Positions 1 to 12,316 of a stretch of DNA of 64,000 nucleotides are shown here, in pieces (position 1 is the first letter of the stretch; every line of letters starts with the position of its first letter). Both the position numbers and the translations under genes were made by a program. The notes under the pieces are model-generated. The model made no database searches and had not been told where the DNA came from. It saw nothing but the letters and a program-made list of their open reading frames with translations. This stretch comes from Motacilla alba alba (lineage: Eukaryota > Chordata > Aves > Passeriformes > Motacillidae), in the NCBI RefSeq assembly GCF_015832195.1, contig NC_052020.1:372001-436000 (forward strand), read 5' to 3'.

Positions 1-3000
1 AGGACGCTTTTGTGCAGCAGAACTTGCATCTTCTGCAAGGGAGTAGTAGAAAACACTTTCCTGCTGAGATCCTGAAACAATCCCAAACTGTGGCAATCTT
101 TAATTGCTGGACACAAGTAAAACCTGCAATAACTGGCTATAGCCTTTTCAAAACTCAGTATAATAGTTATGCAGTTATTCTGTACTTCTCTTGTAGTTAT
201 TGCCTGTTGAGGAAGCAATTTCTGTCTTAAGCTCAGACTTAATATTTCCAGTCTATTTCAACTCCTTGTTCACTGTAGTTTAATCCTGCTTCAGGGGGTG
301 TCAATCTTCCACAAAAATAACTTTGCTGGCAGCCATTAGAATTGTGCATTCACTGGACGCCAGTGGTGCTAAAGAAGAGATGTCTGGGTTCAGGCAGCAG
401 AAAACAGAACATCAAAAAAAACCCAAACAAAAAGCACAAGCCTAGGGACTAATCCTGAAGAGAATTACCTCCTGGACTTTAAAAATCTCAAATTTAACAG
501 AAGCAGTGATTTCACAGCACACTCATTTCTGCCACAGCACCCCTTCCTCCCCGGTGCTCACCATTCCCATTTTCATGGGCAATCATCCATCACCTGCCTC
601 AAGAACAGCTTCCCCGCCCAAGACCCTGCTCCTGGCTCCCAGCTCTGACTCCAGCCCTGGGTGCCCCTCTCAGGAGCGTCCCATGAAGTTGTGATGCCTC
701 CTGGAGAGGCAGACACCATCACCTGCCCTGGATCTGCCTGAGCTCAGCAGAGCCTGGGCCGCCTTCCCCTGCTGAGCCGCCCAGCTGGAGCTGGCCTGGC
801 TGGACTCACCCAGCCCCACGGGGAGCTCTGGGCTGGGACTTCCACCAGCACACATCCTGGCAGAGAGGAGCCTCTCCAAGGAGATGACAGCCTTGTGGCA
901 GTAGGAAAATACATTAAATTCTACAGATTCCCCGGGGAAAGGAGACTATACAACGAAATGCCAATAATGTTTTCAAATGACAAAAGGAAAGTGCCTCTGC
1001 CCACAGTGGTAAAAAACACCTTGCTAAAACCAGCCAATAGTTGAAATTTCTGATATAAATCAAATGCCTCTAACACATTCTATTCTCTCTAACACACACT
1101 AATACTCAGTATCTGAAGGTTACTATCAAAATCTGTTTAGGAAGAACAGTTAATGCTCAGGCATGCACACAGTTCTATTCAAAATGTTTAGTCAAGCTCA
1201 GAAGAAGACCAACTCAATTATTTATACATTTAAATTATGTTCAATCGCACTAGCTCTTCAAAATCACCTCTGTGTTTCCTAAAATCTACACACAAGTGTT
1301 CCTTTAAGGCCATTTATTGTAGTGAAAACTGAGCACCTGTGGCATGGCTTCTCCAGAATGTTTCGAATTATAGGTTCAGGGTGGCTTCATGTTGACAGCT
1401 GAGACTTCAAATTTCACCATTTAATTCACCACCACCAAACACCACTAAAACCCTGCACTTTTTTTTCTTTTTAAACTTCGGGCTGCAGTCTTTTCAGTCC
1501 TTGCAGGGCCAGCCTCTCTTTAAGCCAGAACAATTCCTGGACTTGCAGGGTAAGCAAACGTCAGAATGGGAGATCTGGCCACCAATCCTGAACTACTTAG
1601 TGTTCTTGCTAGTGAATCCAACGCTTCAAGAAAAGCACCAGAGTGCTCTTGGTTCTCCTCCTGCTCAGCCACTGATCTGCTGTATGGTTCTTTAAGCCTT
1701 TCTGTGCTTTACCATTTGTCACACCCTCTTCACTGAGCAGCTCAGGCAGGTTGTGATGCAGCAGCCTCAAACCTTACTGCTAGTTAAATCCTTGGAAATC
1801 TCAGGCAAATATATTTCATTTGACTATTTCTGCTATTATTAATATTAAATGAATACAAATATGAAGGCAAAAGTGACCCAGGCAAAAAAGGATGACCCAG
1901 AAAGGGAATGAGCCAGCAAATAACCCAGAGAAAAGAAATTATTTTGGCTTTCTTCCTGAGAATAGCTGTTGGTTTCCTCAAATGGCATTTTTAAAATTTT
2001 ATTTGAAAGCATTAAAAAAAATGCTGATGAACATTACAGTAGAAGCAAGCTTGGCTTTTGGTAGAGAAACATCATGACTTAGAGCCAAGGACTTATTTTT
2101 CACATGTGAATTATTTTTTGAACAGCATTTCCTGGCTCAATGTCACTGCACCACAGATAGATATGGCAGCAGACAAGTGTATGAGACTTTAGATCAACAA
2201 GAGTGTTACTTTTACAATGAATACATTTGTAGTCAGAGCTCAAAAATGGGTTTATTTCTGCTGTGCATGAAAGATGTATTGCACACTGTTTTATTAATAC
2301 ACTTTGCTTCTTAAAATGGAATGTAATTCAAATTTTCTGACATTGCAGCTGCAATTTGATGGTTGGGTTTCCTAACCACGTGGATTTACAGCAACAAACT
2401 CTTCAATTTTCTTTCCCCATCTAGCTCACCTTTCTGCCACCTTGATTTATTTCTGTTTCACAGCTGTGCCTACCAAATTATTCTTGCTCTCACTCCACAC
2501 TTTTCCCTCTCTTCCTGCAGCTGATCCAAACTAAAACACAAATTTTCTGGGAATGTGAAATTAAAGAGCACTCAGGGCAAGAATACAATGTCCAGAATTG
2601 AAGGGAACAATTTACCAGAGGGTGGGGGGAGCAGCCTGAACACTAGAGGCTCAAACTAAGAAAAATTTTAAAACTCTCAGCTCTGATTCCACCATCAGCA
2701 GCCACTGCAGCACACCAGGAGCTCTTCTCTTCCATGGGATTTACCCACCTCTGGGATTTATAGCACTAACCACCATGAGCAGCAATTGCTTGAGTTACAT
2801 AAATAAAGCCCCAAATACTCTCAAAATCAGTGTTGCTGCTTTTAAAACTGGCGCCAGAAAACCCTGGTAGCACAAACATTATCCCAAAGGCAAACCAATC
2901 CAAATCAACAATGAAATCCAGACCGAAGCAGAGAACAAGGGCACGCACCAAGGACCAGCAAAATTAAATTAATGGGTAAAATAATGAAGAAAACCCAGGG

Positions 3001-3464
3001 AGCCTGCCCTCAGCTCCTTCCCCTCCCCAGAGCAGCCCAGGTGTGAAGGAGAGCTGGGTGCTGTGCCCCATCCAGCAGAGAGCTTCCCTTTCCTAGTGTC
3101 TCACAGGCATGCAAAGGACGAAACCGCAGCCCTGTGTTTATGTGTGAATTACTGAAAAGTCACTCAACCTTCAGCCACATCCCCACGGATTGAGCCTGGG
3201 CTTCCTTAAGCCTCTCAGAAAGGGAGCTGAAGCAAACCCCCTGGCTGGTGTGCGCTCAGGAGTATCCATGCCCTGGGAGCCTGGTGGGGACGCTGGGCAA
3301 GGGACAGGCTCCGGGGGAGCAGCAGGGTGTGCAGACTGCAATTACAGGGACGCTGCACTTCCAGGGCAGCCCAGCTGCCAAGCCACGGAGATCTGCAGCG
3401 ATAACAATTATACTTAAAAGCCTCACTACACGTCTGAATGCATTTACACATTCTCCTTTTACTC
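1..3464. other. Non-coding stretch, no recognised gene
   Basis: I see no exon, RNA gene or recognisable transposon here. Open frames are short (75 codons or fewer) and show no known domain. Composition is AT-rich apart from a GC-richer patch at about 680-880 with many CAG/CTG words and few CpGs. There are short A/T homopolymer stretches near 415 and 1460. If the minus-strand promoter at 43.2 kb is real, this could be deep intron or the region beyond the gene's next exon; the sequence does not decide. Confidence 0.6.
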
Positions 3465-3605
3465 TCTATTTATTATTAATGGCAGCTCAGCTAATATCAA
3501 GACCCCAGTGTGTTTGGCACTGCAGGTGCACAGAAGGGCAGCAAGTTCTTGCTCTGAGGAGTTTACAGCCTAATTATAAATGACAGCAGATGGAGGGTAA
3601 ACATT
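3465..3605 (+). repeat. Ancient CR1/L3-like LINE 3' fragment
   Basis: The segment opens with a TTATTATTAAT stretch and continues with GACCCCAGTGTGTTTGGCACTG, an oligo-purine linker, then a GAGGAGTTTACAGCCTAATTATAA-type block and an ACAGCAGATGGAGGG-type block. This order resembles the 3' end of an old amniote CR1/L3-type LINE, whose consensus I recall as 'ccccattgtgctaggcgctgtac ... agagcttacaatctaa ... gacaagagac'. The copy is heavily diverged and has no coding capacity. The family assignment is from remembered consensus and was not computed; it could instead be a related CORE-type element. Confidence 0.5.
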
Positions 3606-4651
3606 GTGAGCCCTTCTGCTTTTCATTAGGAAACTTAACTCAGGTAACCATCTATAACCAGACAGAAACAACTGCACGTTCAGTCATGTGCCACAGCCCA
3701 GGCTGCAGGCATATCCCAGTCAGTCTCACACACTGGGTGACAGTGGCCACTCCCGGGACAGAAAACTGGGTCCCAGGAGATCGGGGGCTTTACAGACCAC
3801 CGCCTGCATGGAGATTTTGCAGGAAGCAAACAGGAAAGCACGCATTTAAATCCACATCTGTTCACCAAAGGACTTTATGTGTAAGCCCAGGACATGCATC
3901 TGATGGCATTTTACCCTTCCTCATATTTTAGGTGTCATTCCTGAGTCCGCCTTACATTAGCTGCCTATGTAACTTCATATTGATCACCTGTGAAATCACT
4001 GAAGTCACAGGTTGCCCTTACAAAAAGAGGAGGCTCCACAAAAAGAGGAGGCTGTAACTGGTAACTTTTGTCCACCCGAGGACCATACTGGTAATTCACC
4101 AGGAAGGCGCAGCCTCGCGTGTTTTACACGTCTTGGAGCTGCTGCTGCAGCAGCAGAGCCACAGCAGAGGCGCCAGGCTCTGTGGGGCCGAGCTGCACAC
4201 GGACATTTGAGGACCCCTCAGCTGCAGGAAAGCACTGAGGACAGAGCTGAGCATGCAGGGGACAGCCCCCGTGGACAGCCCAAAGGTGAGGATATACAAT
4301 AATACTGCACCGAGGCCCTGCCAGGAGTGGGTTCAAGTCAGCAAGGAGGCCTGTGTCTTCCAGAGCGCAGCTGAGCCTCGTGCCCTGGGAGGCAAACACA
4401 GCTCTCCCCTGGCTGAGACGGCCTGAGCAGGATGTTTTTGCACTGAGCCCTCTCAGAGGCCATGCCTCAGTGCTGAAGGGCTCCAGAGGCCCACCAGCTG
4501 TGCTCTGGATCTCAGAGATTAATGTCACGCTGAGACTTCATCTGCTGTGTTTCCTACTGCTTTGCAAGATTTGGACCCTGGCTTTGCAGCCTGCCTCGTA
4601 GGATTGGCAGCTGGCTGATCCCTTCAGCGGCCCCGGGAGGACACCCTGGGA
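3606..4651. other. Non-coding, GC-rich flank of the minisatellite
   Basis: Apart from the small direct duplication near 4020 there is no recognised element. Around 4138-4170 a GCTGCTGCAGCAGCAG stretch forms a short triplet-like palindromic run. Open frames on both strands (up to 134 codons on minus) overlap each other and show no domain or splice structure, so I treat them as composition-driven. Confidence 0.55.
4020..4053. repeat. Perfect 16-bp direct duplication, 18-bp period
   Basis: ACAAAAAGAGGAGGCT occurs at 4020-4035 and again at 4038-4053, separated by two bases. This is a simple local duplication with no sign of function. It lies at the left edge of a GC-rich stretch that leads into the large minisatellite at 4652. 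Confidence 0.85.
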
Positions 4652-5270
4652 GCTCCTCCCGAGCAGAACCTCCCGGGCAGAACCTCCTGAGCAGAACCTC
4701 TATGGGCAGAACCTCCTGTGCAGAACCGCCTGAGCAGAACCTCCTGGGCAGAACCTCTTTGAGCAGAACCTCTTGTGCAGAACCTCCTGAGCAGAACCTC
4801 CTGAGCAGAACCTCTATGGGCAGAATCTTTTGTCTAGAACCTCCTGAGCAGAACCTCCTGTGCAGAACCTCCTGAGCAGAACCTCCTGGGCAGAACATCC
4901 TGGGCAGAACCTCCTGAGCAGAACCTCTTTGAGCAGAATCTTTTGTCTAGAACCTCCTGAGCAGAACCTCCTGGGCAGAACATCCTGGGCAGAACCTCCT
5001 GAGCAGAACCTCTTGAGCAGAATCTTTTGTCTAGAACCTCCTGAGCAGAACCTCCTGAGCAGAACCTCTTTGAGCAGAACCTCTTGAACAGAATCTCTTG
5101 TGCAGAACCTATTTGAGGAGAACCTCTTTGAGCAGAACTCCTGAGCAGAACCTCTTGTGCAGAACCTCCTGTGCAGAACCTCCTGGCCAGAACCTCCTGG
5201 GCAGAACCTCTTGTGCAGAACCTCTTTGAGCAGAACCTCTTTGAGCAGAACCTCCTGGGCAGGACCTCAC
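4652..5270. repeat. Minisatellite, 14-15 bp unit with higher-order pattern
   Basis: Roughly 620 bp is built from the unit GAGCAGAACCTCCT and variants ending CTTT, CTATG or CTTGT, with GAG/GGG/TGT alternation at the junction. By length that is about 44 copies. A variant unit reading CAGAATCTTTTGTCTAGAAC recurs at 4821, 4934 and 5018, each followed by a similar run of ordinary units, so blocks of several units were duplicated together. The unit contains no stop codon in most frames, which produces the long open frames on both strands (for example minus 4834-5328). Those frames change with each 14/15-bp switch and are not evidence of protein. Confidence 0.95.
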
Positions 5271-8200
5271 GCTCACCCTTGCTCACAAACCAGCGACCGT
5301 CAGGTGCAGGAAGGGCCAGGCACCACACGTGCCCCTGGAGCCACGCAGTGCCACAGGGGACTCACAGCCCCCAGTTCAGAACAAGAAGTGGATTTGCTAA
5401 CACGAGGTACCGAATCCTGGCGCCACTTCCCGGATCTGACAGAAAATGGGCATGGAAAGTTCAGATTCCCACAAGGGCACACAGCTGTTTCAGGAAGCCA
5501 GAAGTACCTAGCAAGCTACTGATTACCAGCCTCTTCCATGTGGAAGAAAGGTTATTTATTGCACCACACTGTGGGGATGACTGCATCAGCAAAGAGTCCT
5601 GGGCTTCAAAACCATTTTGTTCCCGTCAGTAAATTCACAAACAAGCCATAGAACAGGAGCAAAGGTCTGATACCACCAGAACCAAACTCTTTCTGGTCAT
5701 TCTCTGTTCTCAAACAGACGAGGGCTCGCACAGGAAGATGGGCAGGTCTCCCCAGGAGTCCCAGCCCCCAGGGTGCAGATGCAGGCAGCTCGGTGTGTGT
5801 GGAGGGCTGGCTTCCACACGCAAGCTTCTTCTTGTGGAGCCTAAACAGGGAGTCCAGCTATTGTTCTGGAGTAATAGTACAAATTCAGGATACATTTCGC
5901 AGCACAAAAGGGTGAGAAAACCATTTTGCTACTGCAAAAAATAAAAAAGTTTCCTAAGAATTGCACAATTAATCTTCTCGGATTTGGTCCTGTCAAACAT
6001 AGCCTGTGTGTCTTATGGAGATTCTGCAACCTTCTTAATGCCACAGCCACTTGAAATACCAGGAAAAAAAGGAAGACAGCTCAGCAATAAATACTTTGTA
6101 TTTCAGACTTCTCCTTCCTAATGAGCAAAATCCTTGAGCCAGGCTACAGGAATGATGTACAGGGGCTGCAGAAACTCTGAATGCCTCTTGAGGATCCTGA
6201 TGATTCTCCCTCAGAGAAACCACCATGGATCAGCTAAAGAAGAAATTTGAGGAGGAAACTGCTTCATGCCCAGATTACACTCTCCTTCCTAGATATTGTA
6301 CAGAGGGGGGAAAAAAGGTTTATACCCTTGGAAGACAGAATAATAATTTGAATTATTATTCCACCCAGGCAGCATCAGGATTAGACAACTGATGTAGAAA
6401 GCAAAAGATTTGAGGATGGCTTGAGGCTTTACCACAGCAAATTTATGGCAAATATTGAAAAAAATCCTCAAGTCATCCTTGACTCTTCTTTTCCTTTCTT
6501 CAAATTATTTCAGATATCCCATCAGGCCAGGGGAGAAGGCAATGAGTACATGGGCACTGGTGACTTCAAGGCTGCCTGCACTGCAAATCAGCACCAGAAA
6601 AAGAGGGTGAAATCTCAAAGGCAAGGAGGGTGCCTTCTATCTCTAGATTTTCAGGGGCTCCTGTCTCTGCTGTGACACCCCCAGTGGCAGTCCAGGACGG
6701 ATCCAGAGGCAGAGGAGCTGCTCTCCAGCAGCTGTGGCTGAGAGGGATTTCTCAGCAGAGCTGCACGGCAGCACTGGGGCATGCAGATCGAGGAAGCCAC
6801 AAGTGGTTTCTTGTTGCCCTGCACCCTCCACTACATCAGTCAGGAGCTGGCAAAAAACCTTCCCCTCTGGCTTCCTCAGGCTTTCAGCATATTCCAAGCA
6901 GGGGAAGGGCACCTTGGCTTGCAGCCTGGCCTGCTCTCCCCCCCTCTCAGGTGATGGAGCTCCTGAAGGACCGTGGGGCTCACAGCACCAGCCGCGCAGC
7001 ACGGGGACAGCTGCACGGCCGATGGCTGTCCCTGGGCCTGGTGGGGCAGGGAGAGCTGATCCTCAGCACTTCCTTCCCATTTCAGCGGGGATTCTGCAGC
7101 TGATGGGACACTTCTGGGAAGCAGCCCCCCAGAGACATAACACTCCACAGGAATGGTCTCAGTGCTGGGGCCTCCACAGCTTCCCCTAACCTGGAGGGCA
7201 CTGCCGAGGCACACGGCCCTGGCAGCACACAGAAGTCCTCTTTAACATGTGCTGTGATTTCGTGGGAAACAAAGGAAAAAACAAATACATGTACACATTC
7301 GTGCACAGCTGGAAAAGATGAGTATCATCTTGCAAAGTGAAGAAAGTGTCAGATCTTGTCAGTGACTTCATGCTCGTTGTGAAGCACAGAAGGTTTAATT
7401 TCTACATCCCATTCCAACAAAGTTGCTCTGATTTTCAGGGAGCTTGGCTTTTACAATTGGACGAACATGATTATGAATGATTTGCATGAGGGACTTTCCC
7501 AGGCATGCTTTATAAGCTCAGTCAGACTGCTGAAATAGTGTCAGTCTTTTCTGTCTCACAGTAAAACTTTAAGATTTCTTTCCCAGGCACGTGAAACTGT
7601 GTGCACAGTATTTTGCTATGCAGTGAAAACCTTTCCTAAAAAAAATCAGAGTATCGGGATTGCTGCATCTTCTTCCACATCTTCCTAGAGTCTTTCTCCC
7701 ACCATGTTGATGTTGTATGTTCTGCAAACAAGAGTTCTTTGGGCAAAAATTAGGAAATGTTCTTTCCAGGCATTTAGCACTGAATTGTTATCTGTGTCTA
7801 TGAGCCCTCTGAGAGTTTCACATAAATTCAAATTGCTTTTCCACTTCATTCCTTTTTCCATTCTTGAAGATGGTTGTTGCATAAAGATCTTCAGAACTCT
7901 ATTTTTATTATTATTATTTTTGATTCTTTTTTCTGTTCTATAAATTATCTATCTGGTAGTCTTTTCCTGTCAATGATTTACTTTCCTGTGAAGAGGAGGA
8001 AGGAAAGAACAAGTTTCAAATATGCAAGTAAATGCCTAGATAACTGCAGAAATAGTGCAGTAACTACATGCTGTGAGATGGAAATCAGAAATAAAAATAA
8101 GAGGAATTATGTAGATAATAAAAACTGTCACTTGTTAGACACATCAGGAGACTGCTGTGACCTCAGGCCTGTGGTCACAGAAGCCAAAATCAGTTAAAAC

Positions 8201-8535
8201 CTGCAGAGAGCATTGCAGATCGCATTCAGGATTTCCACTGAGAACTCTGCATTAAAAACTCGGCTATTATTTTAATTCTCGATTGATGATTGAATGTTTA
8301 ACTTCATTTTGGCTTTTGCTGTTTTGAAAATGAAACCTAACTAATGGGTTCATTGCAGTCTTAAGGAAGGCTTTGTTTCATGGGCAAAGCAAACACTCAG
8401 AGAAGGATACTATTAAAGCCAGACAAGTAAATGTTTTACAGAGATAGTTTAGAGGCTACAGCACAGTAAACATGTATTTAGTTAAATGCTGAAAATCTGA
8501 CCTGTGTGCATAGATGTTCCTTTAGTCCCTGCATA
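5271..8535. other. Non-coding stretch, no recognised gene
   Basis: The DNA is mixed in composition, with a GC-richer section at about 6640-7210 whose open frames (up to 157 codons) overlap on both strands and show no domain. An AT-rich section follows to 8.5 kb. I see no splice-bounded exon, RNA gene or identifiable transposon. Confidence 0.55.
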
Positions 8536-8590
8536 TTTTTTTGGGGGGTGTTTTTTTGTTTTGTTTTGTTTTGAGTTTTTTTTTGTTCTG
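8536..8590 (+). repeat. T/G-rich low-complexity tract, (TTTTG)n
   Basis: T and G runs (TTTTTTTT, GGGGGG, TTTTTTT) lead into about three TTTTG units and another T run. This is ordinary simple sequence; no adjoining retroelement body is visible. Confidence 0.85.
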
Positions 8591-8999
8591 TTCTTCTGCT
8601 TTGGATTTTTTTCAAAACCACAAAGAGATTTTCTGCAGCCCCAAAACAAGTTCTGGTGCCCAGTTTTTCAGGAGGATGTTGCCAGTAGTGAGCAGGCTAA
8701 ACACAGTTTACTGAAACTGCCTCCAGCCAGTATGGCGAAGTGCAGAAGGGGGCTAAGGGGAAAAAACCTGTGTCTTGAGACTCTTGGCAGAGTCTGGAAC
8801 AGCAGAGCACAATTTTACCTGAAGCGCTCACCCAATAACTCAGCAGGAAGCAAAGAGGCATCTCAGATGGGCACTGATGCCCAGAGCAGCAGGGGGCATT
8901 TGGTGAGGAGCTGACAGCCTTTGCTCCGGGGCGAACACACAGAGCCAGGAGCGAGCGGCGCAGCAGCGTCAAAAACAGGCCAGAAGCTGCTGTGAAACA

Positions 9000-9870
9000 G
9001 CTGATGGATCGCTCAGCACGCACTGTTAGCTTGGTTATTATATTGTAACAGGGGTTAAAAGGGCAGTTGTAAGAAATGCGGTACTCAAGGTACCGGAGCA
9101 CCCCTCAGTGAAGGGCAGCACCCCCAGCGAAAGGAGCCTGGCCAGAACTGGCATGGGCCAATCAGGGGCCTTACAGCTTCGTGCAAATGAAGGATCCGAA
9201 AGAAACCAATCCGAAGGGACACAAAACGGGACAAAAAGGGGCTTCTGACCCACTGAATCTGTGCGGGCCACCGCTACATCGCTGCCGGGCAGCCCCAGCG
9301 CCGCTGCCGCAGCATCCCGGGCGGGACGGCTCCGGCCTGCCCGCGGCCCCGCGCTCCCGGCCGCGCCTCCCCTCACGCTGCAGCTGAGGCCGCCCCGCTG
9401 CCGCGGCCGCTCCGGTGCCGCCCGCCGCGCTCCCGGGCCCTTCCCTTCCCGCGGCAGGCACGCCCGGCAGCGGCAGTCCCCAGCGCCGGTACCGGCTCCG
9501 GCTGGGCTGGGCTGAGCTGGGCTGAACTGGTACCGGCCCGGGCCGGGCTGGGCTGGGCTGAGCTGAACCGGTACCGGCCCGGGCCGGGCTGGGCTGGGCT
9601 GAGCTGAACTGGTACCGGCCCGGGCCGGGCTGAGCTGGGCTGAGCTGAACTGGTACCGGCCCGGGCCGGGCTGGGCTGAGCTGAGCTGAGCCGGTACCGG
9701 CCCGGGCTGGGCTGGGCTGGGCTGAGCTAAGCTGAGCCGGTACCGGCCCGGGCCGGGCCATGTGTGCCTGCAGAGCCCCCGCTGTCCGGAGCAGCCAGCC
9801 CGGCGCGATCCCTCGCTGCAGGAAAAGCGCCCTGGAGAGAAAAGGGTGGATTCCTGCTGCACGCGGGGAG
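9000..9870. other. CpG-rich patch with paired CCAAT boxes
   Basis: From about 9270 to 9860 CpG is dense, including CGCCGCTGCCGC, CCCGGGCGGGAC and CCGCGGCCCCGCG words, unlike the surrounding DNA. On the left flank, plus-strand CCAAT boxes lie at 9158-9162 (GGCCAATCAGG) and 9206-9210 (AAACCAATCC), 48 bp apart, with an octamer-like TGCAAAT at 9182. That arrangement resembles a TATA-less CpG promoter firing rightward, but I see no convincing exon or donor to anchor a transcript. Part of the CpG density comes from the 41-bp minisatellite inside it. It could be a cryptic or lncRNA promoter, or only a GC-rich repeat patch. Confidence 0.4.
9488..9745. repeat. 41-bp GC-rich minisatellite
   Basis: GGTACC occurs at 9488, 9529, 9570, 9611, 9652, 9693 and 9739, giving spacings of 41, 41, 41, 41, 41 and 46 bp. 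Each unit joins GGTACCGG, a GGCCCGGGCC palindrome and a run of GGGCTG/AGCTGA pentamer-like words. The last interval is longer because of extra GGGCT and GAGCT steps. The array is open in several minus-strand frames (Pro-Ala-Gln-Pro-rich), which comes from the repeat and does not indicate a protein. Confidence 0.95.
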
Positions 9871-10199
9871 GGAGCGGCCTTGGGAGCAGAGCTGAGCAAA
9901 GCCATTTGCTGCACTGTTACATCTAAGGGGTTCTCCTCTCTCCTCGGGAAAAAAAAAGTTTCCAAGAAATCCTCGCTGCTGCTATCTGTAAATGGTGGTT
10001 TATGGAGAGGAGGGAAAACGCAGGACGGGCAGTAAATCAGCCACTAAGTGATCCAGAGTCCATTACCAAATGTTTTTCATTACATGTATGGCTTCACTAA
10101 TTTCTGCAATGCGTTGTAGGCTATTTCTGGAAGCTTTAAAAATGCATGATGCTTCTGCATTTTAATACTTAACAGTATGGTTATTTCAGTTTAATAAGG

Positions 10200-10222
10200 A
10201 AAAAAAAAAAGGGGGGGGGGGG
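10200..10222 (+). repeat. A11-G12 homopolymer junction
   Basis: Eleven A residues at 10200-10210 are followed directly by twelve G residues at 10211-10222. The all-purine strand asymmetry may form unusual structure. No retroelement body is visible upstream. Confidence 0.9.
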
Positions 10223-12316
10223 AATCTGCTTGACTGGAGTTGGCTTTCATGCCACAAAAGGACCAAGCCAGTGCAAAAGCGTCCAAGCAGGAACCCTATT
10301 TAAGTCCAGCATGAAGAAAACCTTTCCAACCTCTTTCACCAATTAGGATAATCGGGGTCTTTTGATGTTAAAATCCCCAGGAATCATATGGAAATCATAA
10401 AAAGCACAGTACTTAAAACAGAGTCAGAATGCAGATAAAATCATTTTCCCTTCTTAACATTTGGGATTGCTCTCGGACAGGGATGGTGAGGGAGGCTGTC
10501 CCTGAAAGCAGCCAATCATAAAGCAACGGAGCACCTGGGAGGCGAGGCTGGGATGCAGCTGGAGCTGGGCCGGGCAGGCTCAGCCCCAGGCCCTGGATGG
10601 GAACTGCTCCCAGCCAAGGGAAAGGAGACTGAGCAAGGACACACGGTGATCCAGAGGGCAGCCTCTGGAATCCCAGCCCCTGGATGGCCTGGTGGGCTTG
10701 TACAGCCTTCCCTGGGGGAATAGCATCCTCCATGACCATAAACCAGGCTAAGGGAATTGAAATAACAGGCTTGAATCTGTGCAAGCAATTATCTTTAGGT
10801 GAAAAGTACTTCAGCCTAGCATTGCTGCTTTATATTGGACTGTTTCTGAGGCATCCAAATTTCGCCGAGTGTCTTGCTTCCAAGGAATCTCAGGGCAAGA
10901 ATTCTGTTTGCCTTGACGATTTAAAAAAAAGACCACGGGCAGGAAAACAAGGGATGTTTTGCTGGATGCAATTTTGCAACACTAGAGGGATGTTTTATTC
11001 TCTTCAAGTCCAATCCTGATCAACATATTTTGCTGTGAAATCTGACACACAGCAACGAACCTCTGTCAAAGGCACGTACATATTGAGAGAGACAGAGAAG
11101 CCGATTTTACAATATTCTCCCAGACCGTAACATCGTCTTGTCTGGAGCTGGTTACATACCACTGCTGGATTTGTGTGTGATGTTGGTCAAAGCAAAGAGG
11201 CAAAGGGACAAGGAGGTGACGAGAGCGGGCAGAGGTGGGGACACCCAGCTCAAGAACCTTAAATTGGCATTCGAGTAAACTGAAAAGTAAGCAAAACTGT
11301 CCGTGTTTATACAAGCAACTTGACTGTACTCTAAGAGAGGACAAGGGTATGAAACTATGTCCTTATAAAGTAACGCTCATCTTTTACTTATCTAACAAAA
11401 AGAAACACAGGAGAGAGGTCAGAGGCCGCTGAAGGCAAAAAAACCCCAAGTGTTAAGGCCAGAGAAATGGAAAACAAAGTTTCACAAAGACAGGAATATT
11501 TGCGGATGGGGCAGACAGAAAACCCCCTTAAACACAGCTTGTTTTTCTATTAAAATAACCACGGAATATTGTTGTCAGTGGCATGCACACCTCTGTGAGA
11601 ACCTGATATTTAAACTGTCAGTTTGACAAGAAATAAAAATAACAGTAAAAAAAAGAGTAGCATTACAGTTCTGATGCATCTGTAAAAAGGCAATTGGTAT
11701 TAGTGTTAAATATGAATGTGAAATCAGCCTTCTAGCTAATCATCACAAATTTCAGTTGTGTCATGAAATTCTCATACAGATTTTGAATTTACTTTTATGT
11801 CTTGGAGTAATACCAAAACCGTAATTAATATTAATAACAACTTCCATAATATCACCGTGCCTGAATTGCTTGATATTCCTAGTATTTGTAGGAAACAAGC
11901 CACGCAGTTCCTGGCACAAATACTATTCCTTATTAGTTTTGCAGCTGAATAATATTCAGCCTGTAACAGAATCCTCCTAGGACTGAAAAGTACTCTTGTG
12001 CACACGGATACACGCACAAAAACAACAACTGAAAGCTAAAAGCAAACTTGCCGAGAACTTCTGGGTCAGCTTTTGACATCACCCATAGGAATGAAATCAG
12101 ACACCGACCAATCCGGCACCATGAGGCTGGCAGCACAAAATAAACAAAAGCCGGGCCCAGGGCTCCACAATGAGGAAGGGAAGTGGAAGAGACTATTGTT
12201 CCGAGCGCTTTTAAATGATGGTGCTTTGTTTATTTCTCCGGACAATGCCTGAACTGAATCTTTAAAAAGGGAAAGGAGCCTGTCCGCCCTGACCCGCGGG
12301 GTCTGTTAGAGCAGAG
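10223..12316. other. Non-coding stretch, no recognised gene
   Basis: Mixed to AT-rich DNA. A GC-richer part at about 10480-10720 carries overlapping open frames on both strands with no domain. No exon, RNA gene or transposon was recognised. Confidence 0.55.

Noticed and set aside
4554..5328. Long minus-strand frames with repeated Glu-Val-Leu/Arg-Phe-Cys-Ser motifs
   Set aside because: They are translations of the 14-15 bp minisatellite; the frame shifts with unit length and the array is open on the plus strand too.
9000..9300. Possible retroviral LTR (CCAAT boxes, TGTAACAGGGG start)
   Set aside because: I found no second LTR, primer-binding site, polypurine tract or retroviral coding sequence nearby.
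9038..9965. Two minus-strand frames of 264-274 codons, Pro-Ala-Gln-rich
   Set aside because: Two different frames stay open over the same 41-bp repeat and CpG-rich DNA, which shows composition and repeat effects rather than coding.
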